A stretch of DNA of 64,000 bases from Gymnopus androsaceus JB14 (taxonomy: Eukaryota > Basidiomycota > Agaricomycetes > Agaricales > Omphalotaceae). The first letter of the stretch is position 1. Each line of letters begins with the position of its first letter. The stretch covers positions 124,001-188,000 of the forward strand of contig ML769408.1 in NCBI GenBank assembly GCA_009733575.1, read 5' to 3'. The notes under the pieces were generated by a model. It saw only the letters and a program-made list of their open reading frames with translations. It searched no databases and had not been told where the DNA came from. Both the position numbers and the translations under genes were made by a program. This document shows positions 20,769 to 31,480 of the stretch, piece after piece.

Positions 20769-23682
20769 ATGGCAACAACTTCTACTCAGCCGATTTCTCT
20801 TGGGGGATACGGAAGAAACTCTCATAATGGGTCACAAGATATAAATATGGCCTCGGGTTCGTACACCTCTGCTGAAGGAGGTTCGTTTAACCCTGCTTCA
20901 TATACACGGCACTTCTTGGGCTCCCCCATGAGCTTTCGCAGTGCAGCTGGCTCTTACAACAGTAGAATACTGGGCTACCCAGGCTCAGTAGGCTCAGTTA
21001 CTATGGGCAGTCCGATGGATATGTATGTCCTTCCCAAGTTGTTCCTGGCTTTCGCTTAACAATCCGTTTCAGCCCTCGGGACCCAGCCTTCTCTAATGCT
21101 CTCAAGATATTTGAATTTCAGGACGAACTCTGCAGAAATTATACTTGCTGTGGCCTCCATCTTACCGACCTTCATGCACTACTGGAACATTTTGAAGATG
21201 TTCACGTCGTGTTTATCGACCAGCCAGGCGGCGGTGTTCCTCATACCCGCATATCGGTTCCATTTGAACCCCAGATCCTGGATGCTGGTGGGGTTCCTCG
21301 ACCTATACCGTCTAATCAGCTACAGGCTCCACAACAGTCGCAGTCTCAGCACCAAGGAGGAGGGCCTGTCGATCCCGATGACATGGAACTCGAGATGCCA
21401 GCTCCCCCCTCTTCTACTGCATCTGCAGCTTCCTCGATGCCTTCTTCACCCACTTCGACGCCGTCTCCACCGGAAACTCTACTGGCCACTCCACTTTCTA
21501 CTTACTCATCACCCAGTGGTCTAGTTCACAGCAGTCTAGCTGCTGCTTATCCTGGTGGATATCCGGGCGTCGGCACTCAAAAGCCCATGTCCTCCTCCTC
21601 TCCGCCAAGTCCTCAGCGGAACTCTATCGACGCCGTCAACCCCAACTCAAATCAGAACCCTCAAAATTTCAATGGCTCTGATTCAATCCCCACCCAACGT
21701 CCGAATCTGGCATTGAATTTGGGTGGGTTTTCTTCGTCTACTTCCAGACCTGCTCTACAGTCTCCATTCATTACTGGCCCGCCACCGCCAGGCGGAGCTG
21801 GAGCTTGGATGCATGGTCACGGGACACCTGGTGGCCTCGACATGACGTATATGGGTAACATCGGGATGAACGGAGGGAACTTAGGATTCGGTGGGAACTT
21901 TGAATACCAGAACGGTTATGGGTATAACTTTCCGCAGGCGTCAGCTGCCGATGTGATTCCTGACACGGATAGCGTGGACATGGGCTGTGTTCAGCCTGCG
22001 TTGCTGTTCTCTACTCCGTCGAGTCCACAGTCTGTGGACGATGAAGACGCAGATGCCGAGTTTGATATTGATATCGAGGAGCATGAGGCTGCCCCGCAAC
22101 CTGTTAGTGATACACGAGATGCGCCAAAGGAAGTGAAGAAGGATAAGGCTGCCAACAAGACATCTCCTCCAAAGGGTACGACCCTGAAAACCAAGGGGCA
22201 ACTTTCTGCTCCGTCCACCGATTCAAGCGCTGCGGGAACGACTGCCCCTGCAACTGCTTCGACCACTGTCTCATCTGGTGCCAGTGTTACCGCAGCCAAA
22301 CCAGCACCGAGGATCGGTCGACCTCCAACCGCTGGAGGAGGTACCGGCTTGCTACAGAGCAAGCCGTTTAGATGCCCCAAACCCAACTGCAACAAGAGTT
22401 ACAAGCAAGCCAACGGTAGGTTTATAGTTCTTTGTTCCAAGAATCATTGTGTTTACTATCTCTTGCTGCAGGTTTGAAATATCACATCACACATGGCTCC
22501 TGCAACTTTGCCCCTCCCAAGGATTTGGAACACGTCCAAGCAATTCTTGAACGAAAACGCAAACAGCAGCAGCAGCAGAATCAGGATGATTCTGCAAATG
22601 CGCAGGCATCATCTTCAGCCGCTTCATCTGGCGCGAACACTCCTGGGAGCGGTGTAGCAACACCGACAACACCTTCCTCACTGAACTCTCCTTTCGGGTT
22701 AAGTTTGAATATGGGAGCAGTATCAGCCTCAAGCAGCAATTCCAACTCGGCGTTGAACTCTCCTGTGGGCTCCCATTTCAATGGCGGCGGCTCCACTAGC
22801 AATTTTACTCCTACACCGTCGTCGTTGAGCACTGCTCTCAGTTCAGCTCTGAGCTTGAGTAGTCCTACAGCTACGACATCTGGATATGCGGAGGGTGGGT
22901 ATCAGGACGCTGAAACCTCCGTGAATCGTGCGTATGCTACTTCGCGACCGAATGGCTCTACTACCTCTTCATCATCACTTATCAATGCCCTCACTCCCGT
23001 GACTTCCGGAAATACCAACAATAATTCCACTCTGACTTCCCTTCGCACAACCCTCTCATCCCTTCCTCCCTCGGAGCGTCTTGCGATCGAGGCTGAGGCC
23101 GAGCGTCAGCTCAAGCCTTACGCGTGTGGTGTTGGTGATTGTACTCGCCGGTACAAGAATATGAACGGACTTCGTTACCATTATCAGCATTCCGGAGATC
23201 ATGGTGCCATTGGGCTACAATGGCTCGCCAGCGGAAAGCACGAATGCTTGGCTCAACGGGGAGATAAAAGCGGGGGGAAGAGCAAAGGAATAGGTGCTGG
23301 GAGTGCAGCTGTTGTGGGAGCTGCGTATCCTACTACAGGACGTGTCGGAGGTACGGAGAGGGAAGGGAGAAAGGTCCGCGGTGCAGCGGGATCTTCATCA
23401 AAGCCTAGCAGTCGAGCTTCGAGCGTGAGCACGAGTAGGACAGGAACACCTATGACCACGACGTTCCCGTCTATGGCTTATGTTCCTGCCGCTCCAGGCG
23501 AAATTTCCCCTCTTTCTCAGCAGCAGGGCTATCAGCCGAATACACAGTTTTCGCAACAGCCTCCTCCATCACAGGCTTCATCATCCCATTATCAGCAAAC
23601 GCAGCAGTTCTCGCCCCAACCAACAAATGCCAGCCACCCTAGTCATCCGAACTATCAGCTTCATTTGGGTTATCCTGCTTGA
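20769..23682 (+). CDS. SFP1: SFP1-like split zinc-finger transcription factor
   Basis: Three exons (20769-21022, 21073-22415, 22472-23682) give 935 aa. Near residue 100 is an atypical finger-like helix (YTCCGLHLTDLHALLEHFEDVH). Two C2H2 fingers follow, CPKPNCNKSYKQANGLKYHITHG and CGVGDCTRRYKNMNGLRYHYQH, separated by about 220 residues of Ser/Gln/Asn-rich sequence. A 'split' pair with NGLKYH/NGLRYH cores is the hallmark of Sfp1-type factors, which in yeast switch ribosomal-protein and ribosome-biogenesis genes on with nutrients and TOR activity. An intron splits the first finger. The middle is acidic (DADAEFDIDIEEHE) and then Thr/Ala-rich; the tail is Gln-rich, with polyQ just after finger 1. 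The family assignment is good; target genes in this fungus are inference. Confidence 0.82.
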
Positions 23683-24588
23683 TCGTTAAGCTCCTTCAAC
23701 TTGCTTGCTTTATCCCCAATATTCACAGATCCCAGCGCTTTCTCAGAAAAAAAGATTCCGACTGTGTTCACGATTGGCCTTCGTCTCTGCATAAACCAAA
23801 AGTATCTCTATTTCTCCTGTATACATTGTTTATTTCTCTTTTCTGCTCTCCACTCTTTTTTTTGTTCCATTCCGTTGTGTCTCTCTCCTCTCTTCCTTTT
23901 TATCTTGTTCTTTTAGTTATACTATATGCTATCATCGCAATCCGCGCGCCTTATAGTAATCCCTATCCTGATAGGCTGTGTTATAATTCCTACAGCTGGT
24001 ACCTCTATACACTACCTGGGCTAAGTACCGTCAATTGCACTCCCATTCCGTGATTCGTTATCCCTCATTGGCCCCACTTTCTTACCGTCTAATTGTTCAT
24101 TCCGCGCGCCCTTTGCTTAGTTGCTTACCCTCGATTCTCATTCGTTCCCTTCTTCATCTTCTCCCTCCATTAGACGGGGGTCTTCATGCTTCAAAGGTTC
24201 GACCTGCTGTAACGGCTCCCTAGTTTCTCTTCTTCTGTTGGTACATTAGTACATACATGTACGAGTCCCTTTGACTGGTGAATAGTACCATACTACATGT
24301 ACAGTAGCATTATTTGCTTGGTTATACAAGTCTGTCTGTACTGGGAGTCCGATGCGTTTTGCCTACGTAATCATGAAATCGTACGGTCCGTTTAGTCGTT
24401 TTCTATTGACGACGACGACCGAGCCTTTCGAACTTGATTGTCCGTAAAGGACACCTTGATTTTTTTCTACGACTTCCCCTCTTTTCTCTGTCCTTTCTCT
24501 TTGAACGTCCACATTGACGGCACACGACCCAACGCAACAGGAAGTATCCAGCAATTTGGCGACCATCAACGTCGGAAACTCCGACGGA
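23683..24588. other. Intergenic, pyrimidine-rich 3' region
   Basis: T/C-rich tracts run from about 23700 to 24170 and are probably the SFP1-like 3' UTR and the promoter of the next gene. Two near-identical CCGCGCGCC blocks occur (23942, 24103). A splice-acceptor-like CAACAG at about 24540 may end a non-coding first exon of the downstream gene. Confidence 0.45.
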
Positions 24589-26415
24589 ATGTCCACTACG
24601 AGATCTGGGTCTGTATCTGTGGACGATGAAGCCACTGCAGGAGGCAGTGAAGGACCAGGAGATGGGGGACGGAAGAAGAAAGCGGTTAGGAGAAGAAAGG
24701 TCAATCATGCCTGCTTGTATTGTAGGAGGAGCCATATGACTTGTGACGATGGAAGACCGTGCCAGAGATGGTAATTTGCCTGCTATTTCTCCCCTTTTTT
24801 CCAACTCAAATTTCGCTTTAGTATCAAGCGCGAGATTGGACATTTATGCCATGATGATCGTCGGCCGAAACCCGATAATAAATCCCCTACAGATGCTGTA
24901 CCAGCTACAACAGTCACCCCAACGCCTGGTTTTAGTGCCAGTGAGCGATTTAGCTTTGGGGATTATGTTTTTTTTCACTTAGCAGGCCTCAGCTACGATG
25001 TACGCGCCTCCGACCCGAGTGCAAACGACAGCTAGCACTTCCACAGCCTGGCCTATGGTCTCCCAATCACCCTTCATGTATCGCTCAGATACACTGGGCA
25101 ATGAATTCTCCGTTCTAACGTGCGTTCTTCGAGCTTCATCCCATTCCGATCTTATTCCGCTACTGCAGGGACTTCCTAGAAACTCTCGATGAGAGTTCCT
25201 TCTTCAACGCTCCCCAATCTGTCCCACCATCGCTTATAAGCTCGGGGACGAACTCATTCGCAACCAACACGTATTCTCTCCCGACTAATGGAGTGTCGTC
25301 GACCACCAATTCTGGTGGAGTTACGGTGCTAGCTCCGACTATTTCCACCTCTAATGCAACAGAAACCTCACCATCCTCTTCTTCGGATGGTCCTTCAACG
25401 ACTGAAGGCGAAAAGCCAGCAGATGCTGAAGCTTCTGATCCAGCGACAATTCTTCCAGCAGCAACGAAAACGGAAAAGTTCTTACTTACAGCCGCTGATC
25501 AGGAATCTGGCTCCAGAGATGAACGTCTGAGTAGGGTTATTAGGAGTAAATATGAAGCAGGGTTGTTGAAACCGTATAACTATGTGAAAGGTTATGCACG
25601 GTTATCGCGGTGGATGGATCGCAAGTACGTTCAGTGTTTGCCCTCTAGTTTGTTTCTCAATTTGCTTCTAGTGTCTCTCAAGAATCAAAACAACAAATTC
25701 TCCAGCCACTATCGGTGCTGCGACCGAAATTCCGTGCAGTAGCCCAGTCATTACGAGATATCGTGAGTTTTGCGAGCTTTTCGTTTTTTTCGTAGTCGTG
25801 TAATTCCAGGTCTAGGATCTCGTGTTCATTGAAGAAGCCTTCGAACGGCTTCTACTCGACTACGACCGTGTTTTTTCTGCGATGGGAGTTCCTGCTTGTC
25901 TTTGGCGTCGGACGGGCGAAATATACAAGGGGAACAGAGAATTCTCAGAATTAGTCGGGATAAATGGGTACTTGCTAAGAGATGGAAAACTGTGTATCTA
26001 TGAATTGATGGCGGAGGAAAGTGCGGTAAACTACTGGGAGGTACGCTCCTCACATTCACGAGCTCCCTTTTGGTTCTCAAGTGAATTTTAGAAATACGGT
26101 CACGTCGCTTTCGACTCTTCTCAAAAAGCCGTTCTCACATCCTGCGTCCTGCGATACAAGCCCCAGCTCAATGTCAGCCCTGTTACGCCTCGCAACGGGC
26201 CTGCCTCAGGTGTCATCGGTGCAGGTATCTCGGGGGTTAACACTTCGTCGTCGTCGGGACCCGGCGCGTCGCTGACGCTGAACGCAGCGCCATCACCAAA
26301 TTCCGGTGTTACACCCACCGAGGAAGGCTTGGTTAACTGCTGTTTCTCATTCACCATACGGAGGGATAAATGGGGCATACCGAGTATGATTGTCGGGAAT
26401 TTTATTCGGTGCTAG
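24589..26415 (+). CDS. ERT1: ERT1/AcuK-type Zn2Cys6 regulator with PAS domain
   Basis: Seven exons (24589-24770, 24822-24940, 24993-25119, 25169-25624, 25672-25762, 25816-26040, 26092-26415) give 507 aa from the first in-frame ATG; an untranslated upstream exon is possible. The Zn2Cys6 cluster (KVNHACLYCRRSHMTCDD, then RPCQRC, GHLC) lies at about residues 36-70, its sixth cysteine after intron 1. A PAS-like domain begins near residue 330 (RVFSAMGVPACLWRRTGEI, FSELVGI). The C-terminus CFSFTIRRDKWGIPSMIVG is also typical. This architecture belongs to Ert1/Rds2/AcuK/AcuM, which activate gluconeogenesis genes on non-fermentable carbon. Between the domains is a Ser/Thr-rich linker. Confidence 0.88.
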
Positions 26416-26671
26416 TTGGTGGATTGTCATGGTTTAGATGAGATGTGTACTTGGTTCGTGGCTATCTTATATCGTTCGACGCTTTGCTCTGAGGTTTTTT
26501 ATATCGTTATTATCCTTGAGGAAGGTCAAACTTCCATGCTCAAAATTTATGGCCACACCGTTGGCTAACAATTAAACAACTGTAATTCTAATGAACAACT
26601 TCCATGGTATATGGACGTTATGGATGATACTGAATCACTGCAGAATCTCGCATAGTATGCTATAAGCGATG

Positions 26672-27795
26672 CTATGAAGCGTAAGCAGGTAGCACTTGTA
26701 AGACTTGCTCGACATCCACTGAACCTCTGTTTATAATCGACTGCCAATCTTCTGGTGATTTTCTGTTCACTTCAGCTATCAAGCTCCAGTTTGGAGACGG
26801 AGTAGACTTGATATGCGAGAAATCCTGCACGAGAAGATCGTCCGGGTTCTGTTGGATATCTGTGGAGGATAAAATAGAAGGATATGGGCCAAAACGAATG
26901 CTGCTGCAGTGTTCAATGGTTGGATTCGATTGAATGAAGATATAGACATCGGTTTCCTTGGAATTATGCATCCTAAACTATACATTTCGTTGATGAAATC
27001 GTTAAAACCTGCACAAATGCTACTACTCACCTGATGACACTTCACTACGACAATGCAATTAAGCAGATCATGTAATATGACACTACCTTCAAGAGCAGGG
27101 AGAAGCAGTATCGAATTCTTTACATTGCGAATGTGCAACGCCGAAATATCGTGTTGCTTTGAGCCAATCAAATTAAGGATACAGGTGTCCAAGTCGGTTA
27201 TACTCAGTTCAGAACGAAGCTCCGAGGCAACTGCCTCGGGATCTGGCAGATCGCTCGGGGTGACGAGCTTCCCTGAGAAGGAGGATAAAGTCAACGTTGC
27301 TGGCAATGAAGAAGCCGCGACACTGTTGGTCGTAGCAGCAGCAGGAGTGGGTAAAGGTAAATTTGGCGCCTCTTTCGCCTTCCTTTTGAACGTAAATTTC
27401 GAAGTCGTGGACGAAGCCTTTCGGAGACTCTCAAGAGTTTTCTCAAGTTGATGTAGTTGCTACAGGTGAAGATCAGAGTTGGTGTATTCGAAAACTACAT
27501 GGCTTACAGCCTCGCAGTTTCTCTGATCGAAATTTGGAATAGATCCAGTTGCATCGACGAGACTTTTGGAGAGTTTTGCTAGCTGAAGATTCAGACTATC
27601 AAGTACTGATCTCGATATGGGGGCAGACTGAGTGGCCTGCTCGATACTCGTCTCTAGATCTGTGTTTTTGCGCGAATGAGTGTCAGCATTTCAGTAGAGG
27701 GGTTTTGTAGGACCTGAACGTGATGATTGAAATTCATTCAAGAAGTTTTGCGAAAAGTTCCATCGAGATTCTTGGATACCTTCAGATTCTGCCAT
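26672..27795 (-). CDS. TBCC: Tubulin-folding cofactor C (TBCC)
   Basis: Four exons (27714-27795, 27508-27659, 27031-27459, 26672-26977) give 322 aa. Cofactor C triggers GTP hydrolysis in the tubulin/cofactor D/E supercomplex and releases alpha/beta-tubulin dimers. The N-terminal helical part carries the family signature (FDQRNCEAQLHQLEKTLESL, KFTFKRK). A C-terminal C-CAP/TBCC beta-helix follows (LHDLLNCIVVVKCHQFRMHNS, EHCSSIRFGPY). The catalytic 'arginine finger' expected in the QFR motif is present. It is divergent from the small cysteine-rich gene, 269 bp away. Confidence 0.94.
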
Positions 27796-28064
27796 ACTCG
27801 TTTGGACGGCGAGGACGAAATGAATGCACGTGGTCACGCGGTCCAGATCAATGTCCGCTGTGAATTAATCATTTCATCCACATCCCTCTCCTGTCCAGTG
27901 TTCATTCTTATTGGACTCATTTGAACTGTGCTTATCAGCTTTACAAGCGGCAAGAACGTACTACCGATCGAAAAGCAGTGTGGGCTCCACTTTTTCGCTC
28001 CTTTAAATTACAGCTCTGGATTCAAAAATCTCATCTTCTGCCCATCCTTTCTGTCTTCGCTTAA
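27796..28064. promoter_or_regulatory. Divergent promoter, TBCC / small Cys-rich gene
   Basis: The 269 bp between the two start codons must hold both promoters. CT-rich stretches are seen, but no clear TATA box. Confidence 0.45.
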
Positions 28065-28462
28065 ATGGCTGACAATGGTGGCTCAGACTGTGCTAATCTT
28101 TGCTGCGGCGGCTGCTGTTCGCGCATTATTATTTTCCAACTTGGAAAAGAATGCTAACGGATTATTTGCCTAGGCGTAATACTTTTTTCTGGGCTATCGA
28201 CCTGGTGTAATACATGTGCGTTGCAGAAAGATCGTCACCCTGACTCTTTTCCAATGCCACCTTCGGTGTAGTGGCTCCAAACTCCTGCTGTAGTTGCTGC
28301 CGTCCCAACTCCGTACCAAGCTCATTCGATGAGCAGGTGCGGAAGGACATGGAGAAGTCCAAGGCTGACGATACAGCCAAGAAGCAAAAACAGATGGAAG
28401 CGACGCCAAACATGACTATCCCTCCTACAGTCGAACCAAAGGAAGAGGCACCCATTTCTTAG
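28065..28462 (+). CDS. Small cysteine-rich protein, 94 aa
   Basis: Function not recognised. Three exons (28065-28116, 28174-28215, 28272-28462) join in phase to 94 aa. Intron 1 contains a good branch site GCTAAC 18 bp before its acceptor. The N-terminal half is packed with cysteines (DCANLCCGGCCC, then WCNT, then SCCSCCRPN) around a hydrophobic stretch VILFSGL. The C-terminal half is charged (FDEQVRKDMEKSK) and ends in a Pro/Glu tail. The Cys-Cys clusters and hydrophobic core suggest a palmitoylated or membrane-bound small protein, or a metal binder; that is inference. There is no signal peptide. Because no long ORF covers it, automatic annotation could miss it. Confidence 0.7.
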
Positions 28463-29240
28463 CTTCCAGTAAGCCTTTTTTGTATCGATCAGATTTCTGG
28501 CTTGACGAATCCTCCACTAAGTTTTCACTGAGTTCTTTACCTCCACTTTTCATTCACCCTGTATGTTTAATGGGACCTTTGGACACTTCCCACATCGTAC
28601 TTTCAAATTTGCTGAATATACCCTTGAACTTGCTATCTGACTAGTTTGGTTGGGTGGTGCCACTGTCGTCAGCGATTACGCAGTCTTCCCCTATATGCTT
28701 TGTCCTGCGTTCTAATAATCGGCTTACAACCCGTCAACTTATTTCGGTAGCGGACTGAACGGACTCTTAAGATGTGACCGGCTGTAAAGGTGCGTGTCTG
28801 TAAGTAGTTTCCTTCCATAATTACGGACCGTCTCAATCACCCATCCGTCGAATCTCAGGTTCGATCTACTCCTCGAACCTAATTTTTTTGTTAAAACTTT
28901 AGAACTGAACAGGAGGAGCTGATGTCTCTACATAAAATACGAAAGTGGCGCAGTGGTCGGCCGTCAAGCACAGCTGGATTAAACATTTCTACGACTTTTT
29001 AGTGGTGAACACGATACAATAGAATCGACACTGCATGCAATCTTGCGTTATTTTTGTTCGACCCATTCGATTTGATTCATGTCTCGTAGAATGTAGAAGA
29101 TTGAACGAACAACGCAGTCAAGCGCAAAGGGGCCTGTCAGTGTAATCTAAAGTCAAGAGTTTCCTTTCCAATCAGTAACCCCCTGCATGAGATTGAAGGT
29201 GGCCTCTTCAACCAAATTGTTGTCGAAGAAGGTGACTTGC
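28463..29240. other. Spacer, no gene seen
   Basis: No coding signal. A 7-bp inverted repeat GGTTCGA...TCGAACC at about 28858-28880, followed by a T7 run, looks like a Pol III fragment, but no tRNA fold was found. Confidence 0.4.
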
Positions 29241-31480
29241 TCACAATTGTCGGAAGAGACTGCATGAGGCAAGCCTTTTATAGCGGTTGAAGAAAAACAA
29301 ATTGATGATTCGTTCAAGAAGCAAACTGAGATAAGTGCTCATGAATTCGGTTATGCCATCCAAAACCGTGCCATTGTAAGCTCCGTCAGGCGAGAGCTTG
29401 AAGCGGTAGGCATGCTCAGCCAGTCGATCACCATCTTTGAGCAGCTCTATACCCCAACTGCGCCGTTGATCTACCGCTTTCTTGCGATGTATAAGAAAAT
29501 CGATGCGACCCTCTGGTCCATGACCAACTTCGGTTCCGTATTCCGGAGAGACTACCGTCCTAGGACGATACTGGTACAGACACATGTAAAACTCATGCTT
29601 CAAGTGCTTCAAGTGCTGAGGCCTCATCAGAGCCATCAACATGACGAGTTGTTTGGAGGCGATTGGGATTGAAAATTTTGATCACCGCAGTCACCAGCCG
29701 ATAGAGGGTAGAGACGTCTTCCAGGAGATCTGAGACCGGAGGTTGAAGATGGCAATGCTGAAGCAGAACCTTTTGAAGCGTTTATTGCCTATTTGTTCCA
29801 TATAGAGCAGCCCCTGCTTATGTGCATAGGTGACGTCGGCAAGTTCAAGTCCACCAGACAGAGGGCTGTTGTAAGGGTAAGAGTAAGGGATAGTTGTGTA
29901 CCAATAGGTAAGCAAAAACACGATTTACTCTTGCGTCAGCGGCGATTTGTTCACGGTGGAGAAGTCCGCATTGAATGGTCACAACTAGGTCATCTAGAAG
30001 GGTTTGAAGCAGGTGATCCTTCTTGAACTCTGCCAGTGTATATATCTCATTTCTCGAACCTTGTTCTTCTAAAATGAGAGAGATTGGAAATATGGAACCC
30101 AATGGATATGCATAAAAGCACCTTTCTTCCAACCACCTCCATCATAGCTGCGATGAGAGCGATATGGCCACCACTCCATTTGTCAATGAGTTCACGAAGT
30201 GCTTGATCTATTGAGGCCATGACCCGTTCCGTACACCCCTCGAGATATAGTTATCAACTTCCTCCTTTCAAAGACGAGGCGAGGGAGGTAAACTGTGGAC
30301 AGTCGTTATAGAATTTGGTCGGAGATTGACCTCATATCTTATTAAGATGAGTGAATCCCCTGACTTAGTCATTCAAAGTCGGTGCAGCAGTCGTCGCGCT
30401 ACCATACGCGCAAGCCATGATTATGCGAAAAGGGTGCCCCGGGAGAGTGCTACCAACTGTCTTGATTGGTCCGGTCCAAAGGCTTGCATCAGTATAGGAC
30501 ATTTGACCTTCATCTATAAGGACGTAGGTCAAAGTCGGATAGCTTCGTTTTGATACGTCTGGAGATCTCCGCGACGCTCGTCCTGTTCGTCGGGATCTTC
30601 GGGCCACGAATCAAAACGATAGACGCGAGATTGACCTCGACGTTCAAGTTCGAGTTGGATGAGCATTAGAAGAGTAGTTTCCCACTTGCAGGACCGCTAC
30701 GCAGCTATAGATACAGTTGTATGAGCCCTGGAATTGCGAAGAATATGCGTTGCTTTACTTGGGTAAAGTTCACGACGTCGAGTCGCGAGATGATACTTTC
30801 GACAAGTGTCCGGCGTGGAGCGACAATATCTATTATCACGGTCAGCTTCGGGGTTATGGAAAAAGACGTACCGGGAAGAACAACCTCGGGTAAATTCTTT
30901 CGCTGATGAGCGGCACAGACGAACACTCAATTATACGAGTCTCTGAGGGTTCCATGCAAAGAGAATCACCTTTGAACACAATCACTTCTGGGAAGCGGAC
31001 ATATTCCTGCCTATTCCTGCCTGCTTTTTTTTTTTTTGCACCAAGATTTCGTGCGTATTCCCCTCCACGTCTATAACATCAACATTGAATTCATTGGTCT
31101 GAATGTGGAAGCGTTTCTCGCAAAACTTGACAGTATCTAAAGTTGTGGCGTCAGTTTTTGCTCATCCGTAGCTGATTCACAGGATGACTGACCTTGTAGG
31201 AAGGAGCTGAGTCTCCTCTGTAGGATATCAGATCTCCTTCATGATCAAAGAATAATCAATGGACGCCTGCAAGTTCAGACATGGTCGTAGTCTCGTAGAT
31301 AGGAGGCAAAGCGGGAAGAACGGGTCGATTCACAGCATCTCATCACCCCCCACATTGTAACTCATATCCAAGATAGTCTTTACAACGATGACTCCATTCA
31401 TCCTCCAAATCGCTCGGGTCCTCTTCATCGACGACGAAAATGTCTGGCCTATAGGGCATTCATCATTTTACTTGGGCCTA
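29241..31480 (-). pseudogene. Relic of a Crinkler-like P-loop NTPase/nuclease gene
   Basis: Pieces of one protein type are scattered over three minus-strand frames with many stops. From upstream to downstream: an acidic stretch near 31380-31456 (DEEDPSDLEDEW); a segment at 30700-30930 (PRRTLVESIISRL); a Walker-B-like YVLIDEGQMSYTD with FRIIMACAYGS at 30380-30600; a helix ALRELIDKWSGGHIALIAAM near 30170-30230; an LGSIFPISLILEEQGSRNEI part; and a C-terminal block GRIDFLIHRKK...WGIELLKDGDRLAEH at 29380-29580. This order matches fungal/oomycete Crinkler-type ATPase-plus-PD-(D/E)xK nuclease proteins. The D...E/L spacing in the last block looks nuclease-like. No start codon, splice set or open frame links the parts, so it is very likely dead. 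The family call rests on motif recall only. Confidence 0.45.

Noticed and set aside
28790..28895. tRNA suspected from a GGTTCGATCT B-box-like sequence and T7 run
   Set aside because: No A box at the right distance and no cloverleaf; the signal is explained by a 7-bp inverted repeat.
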